DNA of 64,000 nt from Kuschelorhynchus macadamiae (lineage: Eukaryota; Arthropoda; Insecta; Coleoptera; Curculionidae), in NCBI GenBank assembly GCA_030620095.1, contig JAUTXW010000203.1, forward strand, positions 695,001 through 759,000, in the 5' to 3' direction. Positions 1 through 10,505 of this stretch are shown here, in pieces. Position 1 is the stretch's first letter, and every line of letters starts with the position of its first letter. The notes beneath the pieces are model-generated. The model was given only the letters and a program-made list of their open reading frames with translations. It was not told the DNA's origin and did not search any database. Made by a program: the position numbers and the translations under genes.

Positions 1-1120
1 AATATCAAACACGAAAATGTAAAGAACCAAACTTTTTTTTATATTGTAACATGGCCTAATGTACAAAAAATCACTGTACAAATTGACAATGTCTCTCTTT
101 TAAAAAGAAACTCCTATTTTTGAGAACATTCCTGGAAAGAAGCATTTCTCAAAACGACTTTTTGAACAAAGTTCCATCATTAGTTTTGATAAATAAAGGC
201 ACCTGAATATCATGTGTGTCTGTTCCCAATTCCAAATAATTGGTAGTATCATACCTGTCAGTTGACTATATTTTTTGTATCGCATACCGATTGGTCGTAT
301 TCTTTTTTGATATAGTACCAACCATGATTAATGGTCATTGCCTATTGTTACATGTTCTGGTTAATTGTAGCTCTTACAGACCATGTAAACACAAACTTGC
401 ACAATAGGTTGTGTGCATGTAGAAGATGAATAATGTAGTTAATAATTAATTTGGTGTCTATAAAGTGAATATAAGTATTACTACCTAAAGGGGTGTTTTT
501 TTGTTAATGCAGGTTCTGCTGCTAAATGGCAGCCAACAAAAAAAAAGTGTTTTGTTTTTATCATAAAAGACAAGTTTTGCTACCAAACTATGCCTGAAAT
601 GAAAAATGCATCAAACTATTAAAATGTCTGGGCAATGCAGCATTGAACTCGCCAATGGGTTATTATTCTACATCAAAATTGCACTGCAGCAGCGAATAGA
701 ACCTATTATCTAATATTTAATTTCAAAAACATGCCTGTAATAGCTATTTCTTCTTTTTTAAATTTACAATACAGAAATAGTATTCTTGCTCTTTCTGTTA
801 AAAAAAAAAAACATCACTGGAACTGTTTGCAACTTCTCTTTCCATTAATTTGTATTAATGGTTCATAATATATTAAAAAAGTATAGTCTACTACTGGTCG
901 TTGCACTATACACTGCCCATATTATTTTACATTTTTAGCAAAGCTACTGTGATCTTTTTCAATACAATCAACTTGTACAACATTAATTACAACTATATCT
1001 TAGAACAAAGTTGAGTAGAAGACTATACACCTGTTTTACAAGTATATGAGTGGCGGGGTTAAAGTAAAAACTGAAAACTGTTGAGACACACATTACCCAA
1101 AGAAAAATATTAAGGCTTAC
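1..1120. other. RPA3 intron or downstream sequence, no exon recognised
   Basis: AT-rich sequence downstream of the RPA3 donor. I looked on the minus strand for the expected second half of the OB fold and found none. A short open minus-strand stretch around 135-255 (containing the peptide YLELGTDTHD) looks faintly coding but matches nothing I know. Confidence 0.4.
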
Positions 1121-1312
1121 CTCAACCCACCCCGATACTGGAGAACTGATAGGTTCTCGGACATTGATTTTCACTGCAACTTCGTCGGTGGCGGTAATAT
1201 GAAACGACATACCATTAGGATCTATATCTCGAACTTTCCCAATGATGCTAACATGCTTATTTACAAAACGCGGTAACTGCGACCCATTAATAATATCACG
1301 TACGTTATCCAT
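1121..1312 (-). CDS. RPA3: RPA3 (RPA14) exon 1, partial gene
   Basis: First coding exon (64 codons) of the small subunit of replication protein A, the nuclear single-strand DNA binding trimer used in replication and repair. The ATG is at 1312 and the frame runs to a clean donor (GAG|GTAAGC) at 1121/1120. The peptide begins MDNVRDIINGSQLPRFVNKH and continues through VSIIGKV and a GWVEV motif, which matches the OB-fold order of the family (start, NGSxL-F-KxVxxxGKV, then GxVEV before the third strand). Family members are about 110-120 residues, so about half the protein is here. I could not find the C-terminal exon in 1-1120, so it probably lies left of the window. The call rests on motif order from memory; a very short protein makes it less certain than the other genes. 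Confidence 0.75.
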
Positions 1313-1546
1313 TAAACCAAATATGGCTAGTGTATACTGTTGTAAAATTATAAATAAGAGAATATTTGTGATTTTCTATACTTTCCGCCAAAATTATTAA
1401 CTGACGTTGACAATTAGAGCAGAATTCTTCTTTTAAGCATACAAGGCTATATCTGCGAAGACCCACTAGGTCTGAGATTAGGGGTGGAGAAAAAAGTAAT
1501 TACGCTAATCGGGTACCGTTACTTGTGAAGGTTTTTATATAGTTTT

Positions 1547-1807
1547 ACCTCGTTGATTTTCAAAGTTTTTGGAATATTGGTAGATTTTGGATCGCTGATG
1601 ACGAATCCGAAGTCAAATCTATTCACCAACGTTTTGTTTTTAAGTAATATATATTCAAAATCTCAAATTTCACTTTAATATTTTTTTTCTTTAGAAAATA
1701 TCCTTTCTTTTAACGTAAATATTATGAAAGTGATATTAAACTGTGTAATTATTAGAGGATGTGTATTTTATTGTGTCTTTTGACTAATAAAATCAATAAA
1801 AATTCAA
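1547..1807 (-). repeat. Repeat family A, copy 1 (inverted)
   Basis: Reverse-complement copy of the sequence at 2340-2611 and at 56,528-56,818. Shared landmarks, read on the minus strand: a stretch ending AATAAAATACACATC, then TTTAATATCACTTTCAT, then GGATTCGTCATCAGCGATC. It is imperfect, so an old copy. With copy 2 it makes a pair of about 260-bp inverted arms around a 530-bp centre. Confidence 0.7.
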
Positions 1808-2339
1808 TTTTATAATTTATAGTTTTTACACTACCTCAGCAGCAGGGTTTTTGTTAATATTGGTAAAAAGCTGCATTATTGTCATTCTTTAAAACGCCTA
1901 CTTCAAGCCGACGTTGCCTGATACGTTACTAATTTTCTAATATACATGTGTGCGGAGGCACTAGGTGAATTGGTACCGGGTTAGCACCAGGTTAGGCGCC
2001 ATAGGCATTATCAATACAACCCCAATACAAAAAAAAATTAACATTATCCAACAGCGAAGTACATCACTAGAATTGATGATGCCTACTTAATTTTTATAAT
2101 CATTTGTAGTAGTTTCTTACAGAACTAGTGAATTTGTGTAAAAAAAGAAAGAAAAAAGTAAATTGGTTGTAGGATGTTTATGAACTTTGAAGATGAAATT
2201 GACTTTGGTTTCGTAATCAAATAACAATTTAAAAAGTAGAGGCTTTCCCGCATTTTCATTTGTTTGGAATATTCAGATTTATATTACGTCATTTTCAGTA
2301 GCACCAATTTCAAAAACACTTACGGTTGACGCAGACTAT

Positions 2340-2611
2340 TAACTATAAAACTAGAGTTTTACTATTTTTTTTAGTAATAAACCGCAATAAAATAGATATT
2401 TTCTAATAGTTAGACTGTTTAATATCATTTTCATCAAATGTATGCTAAAAGAAAGAACATGTCCTTGAGATTTTGAGAAAGAATAACTCGGAAACGAAAC
2501 GTTGCCAACAGGATTTGATTTAGGATTCGATTTAGGATTCGTGATCAGCGACCCAAAATCTACTAATCGGTCAAAAGTCGGCGAGGAAGAGCTGTAGTAA
2601 AAAATTACCTT
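2340..2611 (+). repeat. Repeat family A, copy 2
   Basis: Direct-orientation copy related to 56,528-56,818 and inverted relative to 1547-1807. It ends with the well conserved block GGCGAGGAAGAGCTGTAGT. No coding potential seen. Confidence 0.7.
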
Positions 2612-4039
2612 TGCGGAGATTCGAAGTAACGAATACTCATGAAATAATTAAGTCGTTAGTACTCGTAACCATCGAGTCGTAAAAATGACGAATTACCCGA
2701 ATTGCCGGTGCTGGTAAAGTTTAAAATATCAGTTCGTTCAAAATCTCCGACTCTAACTAGTATTATTTTCCTATCTCACTTTATTCCATTTAGATTAGCC
2801 ATTAGATATTCATCTATGATTTTATTACAGATTGATATTTGCGTTTATATTTAGGTGTTAGGAGGAAACAGGTCTGGGACGAGGTTAATAAGAAATGAGG
2901 AAAGAACAGTTTTATTATGATAATATAATAATTGACGATTGTTCGGTGCACTTGCTGATTGCCTCATATTAGTGTCAGATAATTGACAGTTCAGACATTG
3001 GTTACCCGACAACCAACAAAATCCATCGTTTGTTCTGGTGACACTGTTGACAGTTATTTTCAGGAACCGTGTTCCGTAAATAACCGACATTTCAGATAAC
3101 CGATGAAAACGTAACACGAAACCGAAACCAATATTGGAAACGGAATAAGGCCTAAATAACTACTAACTAATCACATGCTAGCTAAAAAAAACACAAACCT
3201 AAAATAAAAATTCACCCTAAATTCAGTTTACGCCACTATCGAAGAATTAAAAATTAAAACATGTTTCAAAAACCTTTACCAATACAACTTATTTATTATT
3301 AATAGGTATATAGCTATCTACTAACAATACTAACTATACCTTATATTCTAATAACTATTAATTAACCAAATATTGTCAGATATTATTATATCAAATACTA
3401 TTCATATGGCTCATGTTTTCCGAAACGGGTACACGAATAACGGATTCGAAATAATGAGTATTAATTCGAATACTAACAAATAGTATCAGATATCGGAAAG
3501 TTATATTTTCCGTCACTATCTGAGATCAACTATGCACAATGAAAGTATTGCTATGGTCCGCAAGCTGAATATATAAACAACACCACTGGTGCTTTACAAA
3601 ACTGAAAAATATTTTGTATTACGGTATTTTAGTTGTGCATCTAATCAAGTCACTACAATGGGAATCTGCCAGTTGATTTGAGTAATATCTAATAAAGCGG
3701 ATGTGTACTCGGGATAAAAGAAGTATTTTAACTTTTGAAAGGGATCAGGTTTCAGGTTATAATTCTTCTATAATTATTATACAGTATAACGTAGTACTCT
3801 GTTCGATTTGAGTGATATTTGGTACGCTTCTAGATTTTGGGCGTTTGATTTACAAGAAATACGCCATTAAAGTTCGCAATTTTTATACACAGTTTTGTAC
3901 CTTCTTTACTGCTTTTCAGTAATTTTTATAAGGAAACGATTGAATACACAATTAAAATATCATAATTACACATATTTTCTAAATAATAAAGTTTTATCGT
4001 TTTTAGTTTTTTGTTTTAGTTTTCTATTTATTAATTTTT
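2612..4039. other. Intergenic, nothing recognised
   Basis: AT-rich stretch between repeats. An 88-codon minus-strand frame at 2851-3117 exists but shows no family motif and no conserved-looking composition. Confidence 0.4.
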
Positions 4040-4047
4040 GAAATGCA

Positions 4048-4275
4048 ACTTGGCTTTTACTAGTTGCATCTTGAGAGTACTACTGGTATCAAGAGATGAT
4101 CTTTTCTTGAAAGAATATGAAAAGCTATCCCTCCTACTTAGCGGCCATTACGCTATTATTCTATACAGAACTAGACAAAAGAAGGATAGAATTCAGGAAC
4201 AACTAGGCCTCACGCATTTAAGGCGGCTGCTAGTTATCTAACGGGACCGTTAGTTTCCACACTGAGCGGTTGTGT
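4048..4275 (+). repeat. Repeat family B, solitary arm
   Basis: About 220 bp matching the right arm of the inverted-repeat element at 6490-7515: shared blocks include the sequence around GAGAGTACTACTGGTAT, GGATAGAATTCAGGAACAAC and CCGTTAGTTTCCACAC. Its right flank (ACTGAGCGGTTG) also matches the reverse complement of the sequence just left of 6524, so this copy preserves the arm end better than the 7.5-kb copy does. Confidence 0.65.
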
Positions 4276-5535
4276 CCCCGAGATAACTAACTGACTTATA
4301 AATAAATGGTATGTAGGTTATTGCTTCCTGCAAACAATTAACCGATAAAAAATATCTTAGAAGATAAGCTGTCAAAATCAGTTATCAAAAGTTAATAAAT
4401 CGGTTGCTTAATCAGTAGGTTATATTTGCCCAGCGCAGCTCTAGATTTGGTCTGTCCCCGTCAAGCACGGAGATATATAGGATTTTACGGAAATTTGCGG
4501 CAGACTACACAAACTCAGCTGTATTCGCACCGCAACGCACAGTCTATGAGAACACACATAACCCCTCTTGCAAAACGCTACCTCCGCCTCGCTCATGGAC
4601 ATTGTCATTATTTTATTTTAGCTATAAGTAAAATTATCTCCGGTGGAGTTTTAGACGCTGATTCTAAAATATAGATTCTTATTTTACACTATTTCTACCA
4701 TTTTAGTTTAAATAAAAGGGGCCCCCAAGCCCCCTTTTAAATACGCCGCTGATTAAATTTAGTTTTGGTTTTTTACTTAGCCTTACACATCGTACAGCAG
4801 ATAATGGATAAGTGGACACTAATTATTTACGTATTTGAAACAAACACCATTATAATATTATTTTTCTGAATAAATTATGAAAAGAGATGGCAAAACAGTG
4901 TCAAACAACGAGAAAAATTGAAAAAATGTGACCATGACATAAAATTAATATAATAGGTTCAATTATCAATTGTTATAAAAACTAAAAAACATTTTTTTAG
5001 TTCGTAGTGGTTGCATTCAAAATATGAATTAAATGTAACAAGTTTTAATATGTTTGGTCTTGTCTCCAGGTTATGTATGATTTTAAATAAAAACGTAATA
5101 TAGTCAAAGTCGGATAAAAACGCGTTTTCATATACCGTTCTGGGTTTTTTGTTTAGTCATTATATAGCTGATGAAATTTCCCATAAAAGTTTATTTTTTT
5201 ATAGAGATAACGGGTTAATAAACAAACCTCATCAAGGAGAGGTACCGGCCTGTGCAAAGTTAAGTGCGAGGTACGAGCTATGTGCAGTACGCAGGGACGT
5301 AGACAGGGGGGCGCGGCCCCCCTTTTTATCCGATTTTCCCACCACTGCCCCCCCCATTAGCCTGTCTAAATATATTATACGGTACGCTCATACAAGCACA
5401 ATATTTAACTAATACTAAATAATTAATTTTAACGAAATAAAATACACAAACCACAACAACACAAAATACCTCTACTAGTAAGAATCCCAAATATGAGCCG
5501 ACTCTTACCTAATTAAAACAAAGAAAATATAAACA

Positions 5536-5713
5536 GTAATAACCGCTGTAACAATCCCGGTCTCTAGTGCTTCATGTGAGCGAACTTTCTCTTGTTTAAG
5601 AATAATAAAATCATCAGACTATCGAACTTGGCTATTTTATCAATTGAGAAGTCATTGGTAGAAAACATAGATCTTCAAAGAGTAATAGATATTTTCGAAA
5701 TACGAGAAGAATA
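5536..5713 (+). pseudogene. hAT transposase C-terminus, relic
   Basis: Plus-strand frame gives TIPVSSASCERTFSCLRIIK, the hallmark of the C-terminal dimerisation region of ZMYM1-like hAT transposases (pattern P-V-S-S-A-S-x-E-R-x-F-S-x-L-x-x-I-K). After a frameshift it resumes as EKSLVENIDLQRVIDIF and stops at 5713. The upstream part of the transposase was not found, so this is a decayed 3' remnant. Confidence 0.75.
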
Positions 5714-5903
5714 AATTTAATTGTATGAACTGTTTTTTTTTATTTTTTAGTTAACTGTTTATATTATTCGTGTTTATTTTTTATTAGTTTTAGTAATACT
5801 TCCACAACTGTAAATTAAATAAAATTGAAGAATATGTTTCTTCAGATGTGTTTAATTAAGTTACTTTTGTATAAAATTTCATAATAATCAGAGTAAAACT
5901 CCA

Positions 5904-6138
5904 CAGTGGCGCACTTAAGGGGGGGGTTTAAGAGCCACTATTATTTAAGCTTAAATGGTACAAATAGTATAAAATAGATGCCTTTTTATCAGGATTGGTG
6001 AACAAACCCCCCGCCCATATAGTGACAGTGTTAGTGTGTTTTAGTTATACAAAAAGAAAAAAAAAGACTTTTTTTGCTTTTAAAATTTCATTGTCTCAAC
6101 CTCTTTCCCTCCAGAAGCAGAGTCTATATACGCCGCTG
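5904..6138. mobile_element. Small hAT-like non-autonomous element
   Basis: Left end CAGTGGCGCACTTAAGG and right end (reverse complement) CAGCGGCGTATATAGAC share the CAG-Y-GGCG tip of many hAT elements. The 8 bases outside the left end (AAACTCCA) and right end (GTCCTCCA) share their last five bases, a weak match to an 8-bp target duplication. The interior (235 bp total) has no gene. Confidence 0.45.
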
Positions 6139-6489
6139 GTCCTCCACGATAGAAAGAATCACATGGTATTGGTAACATGGTGGCGGTTTCAGTGCGAAAT
6201 CAATTCTGAAGGAAATTGACTGAAAAGGTCTGGCAGAGTGTATAAAAACCTGATGCTTTCCAAAGGTTCAAATTTTCTTTTACTAGAATTATTATAGAAT
6301 ACACACCTGTCTTACTGGATGCTCCTCAAATTGAGCTGGCGATCTGCCTAATCAGAACCAAAACACAAAAAAAGAAGCCTCCGGTAAACTGTAAATGCGA
6401 TCTGCGTGATAGTCTAACAAATCCCGTCGTGGAAGGCAGACATCTGTGTTTATAACTTAAGTGATTACACGTGTTCGGCTATGCTGCTT

Positions 6490-7515
6490 TGTTTCGGGGA
6501 GAAGTGGGAGACTCAACTGCTCAGTGTAGAAGCTAACGACCCTGCTAGAAAGGAAGCTGACGCTGTGTACGTGTGAGGCCTAGTTCTTGCATTCTATCCA
6601 GTTCATTTTCCCAGTTGTACGTAGAATATTAACGTAACGACCACTACGATGCGTGAGTGGGAAAGAGTGAGAAGATGAAGAGAGAGAGAGAAGCTTGAAA
6701 GAAAAGGTCAACTTGTAGTACTCTTAAAAAGCACCTAGAGGAAGCGAAGATGCATTTCAGCTATTAAGAAAGGAGAAGTGTTTAAAAAATATTTGTAAGA
6801 ATTGGGGTGTTTCGACAGTTTAAAGCCCGCCATCCGAACATTCCACCGATAACGTCTCCAAACTGGAATAAGGTGTAAATCATCTGGGAGGGTCGCCCGA
6901 GACGGAGAGCAATCTGGCGATTGCCTTGCAGTAAAACTATTAAATCAAAGGGAAACGAATTGCGTGATTTCTAAACCTAGTAAACTTGTTACTGTTAAGG
7001 TTAAGTAACAAAACAACTAAACCGATCACGTGGAACCACTAATATTAAAAACACAGGGGTTTGCCTTCGACGAGGCGATTCGAGAGATTGCTCTTTGAAC
7101 TTGAACTTGCCACAGATTATTAATCTGTGAACTTGCCTGTTTTTGTCTCAGATCCTAGTTCAGTTACCAGATTGCTCTTTGTCTAGAGTTTAGTCAGGGC
7201 TGGAGCGACTCCACAAGATGGTTTACACCATATTACGGTTTAGAGACGCTATCTATGGGATACCCGGATGGCTAGCTGTAAGCTTTCGGAAATACATCTT
7301 AGCATCTACTAGGTGCTCCTTGAGGGTACTACTGATATGACCCTTTCTTTCAAGCTATTCGCTCACCTTTCCTACTCCCGCCTTAAAGAGGCCATTACCC
7401 TAATTTTCTATGTAGAATTGGACAGATGAACAGGATAGAATTGAGGAACAACTGTCTGGGTCTCACACGTTCACAGCGTTTGCTCCCCTTCTAGCGGGGA
7501 CGTTGGTTTCCACAG
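6490..7515. mobile_element. Inverted-repeat (foldback-like) element, repeat family B
   Basis: Two imperfect arms of about 230 bp in inverted orientation, left about 6524-6756 and right about 7279-7515, around a 520-bp centre. Matching blocks: CATTCTATCCAGTTCAT on the left against the complement of GAACAGGATAGAATTGAGG on the right, and AAAGCACCTAGAGGAAGC against the complement of the sequence near 7305-7325. There is no open frame of note. A single arm is also present at 4048-4275. Confidence 0.6.
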
Positions 7516-8247
7516 CGGAAGACTGAAACTTTCTTTATATTCTGCCTAAATAATTTAATACTGCGATTCCTGATCAATAGGAGCCTTCTGATACACAAAT
7601 CTATTAGTTTAGAAACCACGTAATTTCTAAAATACTGTAGTTGAAATAGAGTGTGAACTTCAAATAACGCTACTGTCAAGGCTTCTACTGATCAGGAATG
7701 GCTGCATTTGTTTATATGCTTTTTACATCAAAACACAAAATAAGAAAGGTCTAACTTGGACTAACCAAAGTCGTAGTACAGTAATTAAAACATTTACAAT
7801 AACACGGGTTTAATTTAAAAAAGTGCAGACACGCATGGATTGAACTACAGCCTTGCAACTACTTCAGCAAGGTGACTTAACTGAAAATAAGCAGCTCTAT
7901 TTATATTTCGTCCATTAAATTAAAACAGCGGTTCCTGAGTAATAGGATGATATTTTCCAGTATTTTTAGCATTCAAGCAAGCATTCTGAGAACGCGTACC
8001 GTACAAGCTGACATCTCCCAGAAGTAAATTATTTTCTGCGTTCCTTGGAGAGCGTTTCTATTCCTTCTTTCCCCGAACCTTGTTTTCTTTTTATATATCA
8101 TCGGAGAAAAAATCGTAAGGTGCCGTTTGAACGTTGTAAAAACAAACGGACATTGCAATTTGGGTTAAATAAAAAGTTTGAAGTTACGTGATGGCCGTTC
8201 TGGTTTGGAGAAATTATTAAAAAAATTAACGTAATTTTTTCAATAAG

Positions 8248-8298
8248 TATCTTCCGATATTTTCAATAACGTAACGTTATTAAAAATATCGGAAGATA
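8248..8298. repeat. 25-bp near-perfect palindrome
   Basis: Arms 8248-8272 and 8274-8298 pair with one mismatch around a single central base. Each outer arm reads TATCTTCCGATATTTT. Probably the core of a small inverted-repeat element. Confidence 0.8.
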
Positions 8299-10208
8299 AA
8301 CATAGTTTGTTTAGCTTTCGTTGTAATCTTTTCTAGCTTGACGGCCGCGCACTTGGGTTTCATTGGAAAGGTCATGTGTTCTATCTCTTTCGAGCCACAA
8401 TTTTTTTCTATTTTCTCTATCTTATTCAATTTGCTATTATGATTGTTCGCAACGTCCACCGTTATTTCATTGGTGCTTTCTGTGCTGTAGCACAAAGCCG
8501 CCTTTATCTTGGGTACGGCGGAGACAATTTTTCAGTAATGAAAAAAATCCATCAAATTTAATGAAGTACGCAGAAAAAGTATAAAATTTCAGATTTTATG
8601 CTATCATTCATGTTGGTAATCAGAAAGTATGAGGGTAACTTCACATTCCCAGCCATTACATACCTCTTTAAGTGGAGCGTCTGGCCGTGGCTTGGAGCCC
8701 CCAGTAAACTATAGAGCACATCTGGCTGACATTTCCCAGACGTAAATTCCTTCCTCTATCCTTGAAGGATGATTTTAGTCCCTCTTTCACGCTTACCTTT
8801 CCTACTCCCTATATAAGGTCCTAATAAAAAAACTATAGTAACTATTATTATTGCTTATTGCCAATATTATAATGAAAGGACGGTGATAGGACCTTGAAAC
8901 GCATAAGCCTTCCGCCAATCATAACACTTTAGAATGCACGCGTATTTCAAATCTGAGTTCGGATATTTTCAGTTGTGGTTTTATAACTTTAATGATGGTT
9001 TATGACTTAAAAAAAATCTTATTTTAATATAGACTCGGAATTTAGTTGGTCCCTACTGCGCGGTTTCTTTATATTAAACTCAACCAATCCTAACCTAAGT
9101 CAATCTACATTTTTATTAATTTTAACTTTAAAAACAAAGTGATCCGCCTGAACAGGGATTCAAATACATATTAGCTGCAACCAAAGCCACCAATCCAACC
9201 AATGAATTAGAAAGCCCACACTGAACATTCGCAAAACATGTTTATACTACGCGAAAATAACGAGGACGGTGCGTATCCGAAATCGCCTATCTCTAAATAT
9301 GAATATCCTTATCCCCGAACACGGGCACATTTCTTTTCTATCAAAACCTATAATTTTGATGTGTTTTAAATACTGGACTGCGATTGTGATTAGGTCTGGT
9401 GAGGCCTTTTTACGGGCAGATGTAAAAAGATAGTAAAATATATTTTAGTGTTGCCGTATAGTCCGTTAATTTCTGTTCGTTCTCAGGGTTTAGCTCTGCT
9501 TGAGGGTTCGTGAACGGAACGCAACAGCCCATCGAAATGTCATTCTCAGACGCAAAGAGTAAAGGTTTTAAAATGTTCGAAAACAATCGGTCTTGGCGGG
9601 TTTATTTGGTTATGTCAAGTTGTTTTAAAGTATTTGATCGGTTAACAAATAAATAATTTTTTTTGCAGATTTTATTTTTAATAAAATAGTACAAAAATAA
9701 CTTAACAAGAACTAAAGAGCGACTTTTGGTTATTAACCTAGCAAACCGGGTTAAAAACAATCGGTGGCAGTGAGAACGGCCAGAAAGGGATTTGTTCGAA
9801 AATTATCTTTATTTTTTATAATAGATTTAGTAAATTAACCTCAAATCTGCATTTGTAGGGTTGCCACACATACCTGTTTGACTGAGATTATCCCAGAATA
9901 GTAATAAAACAACTTCCGCCATCCCGTGATATTAATAATACTGTTAAAAGTACTAAGTAATTGAAGTTTAACGTCATTTAAATTAAAAGTGGTAAACAAA
10001 TAAGCTTGATAATAAGTCTTATTTATTTGAATACAAAGGCATGCCCTTTTTTTAGGCATCAGTTCTACAAGATGGCAAGCGCATGCATTTGTATTACAGT
10101 ATTTTACAAAAATATTATACTTTCAAATGACCGGTGATTACCAACATTAAGTATATATTTTGTTAAAAAAAAAAACTAAAAAAGTCTGGCTTATTGTTTT
10201 AATGTCAA
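8299..10208. other. Intergenic, no gene recognised
   Basis: AT-rich. The piece near 8650-8830 shares short blocks with repeat family B (for example CACCTTTCCTACTCCC-like sequence), and 9140-9230 carries a weak tRNA/SINE-like B-box. Overlapping short open frames at 8280-8584 show no motif. Confidence 0.35.
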
Positions 10209-10505
10209 CTGTCCGACAAAAGTAAAGGATATTAATATATTTGGTTCAAATTCAATTGCATTAAACTTACGTAAACAGAATTGACAAAACATTTAAAAAC
10301 ACGTTTCAAAAAACCGTATTTTTTTACGAATTTTCGTATAGTAAACACCAGTTCATTTTCAAAAATAGTTGCACTGATCTATAAAACCTAAATGATTTGG
10401 CTATCGCACAACGTATTTGGTTCCCAAATTGATTAATACGTTTAAGAAATATTAGGAATTGAATTTAAACCAAATATATTAATATGCTTAACCTTTGTCG
10501 GACAG
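10209..10505. mobile_element. MITE with ~60-bp inverted termini
   Basis: Left end CTGTCCGACAAAAGTAAAG and right end (reverse complement) CTGTCCGACAAAGGTTAAG; the match continues through ATTAATATATTTGGTT and AAATTCAATT, so the inverted arms are about 60 bp. Total length is about 297 bp with no coding frame. A target duplication is not evident, so the superfamily is open. Confidence 0.65.

Noticed and set aside
2851..3117. 88-codon minus-strand open frame
   Set aside because: No motif, no plausible gene structure, composition like surrounding DNA.
4433..4752. Possible hAT MITE with right tip CGCCGCTG
   Set aside because: The left tip is poor and the flanking octamers do not match, so ends are not supported.
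9140..9230. tRNA-like or SINE-like sequence with a B-box-like GATTCAAATAC
   Set aside because: The A-box and cloverleaf pairings could not be formed, so no RNA gene is claimed.
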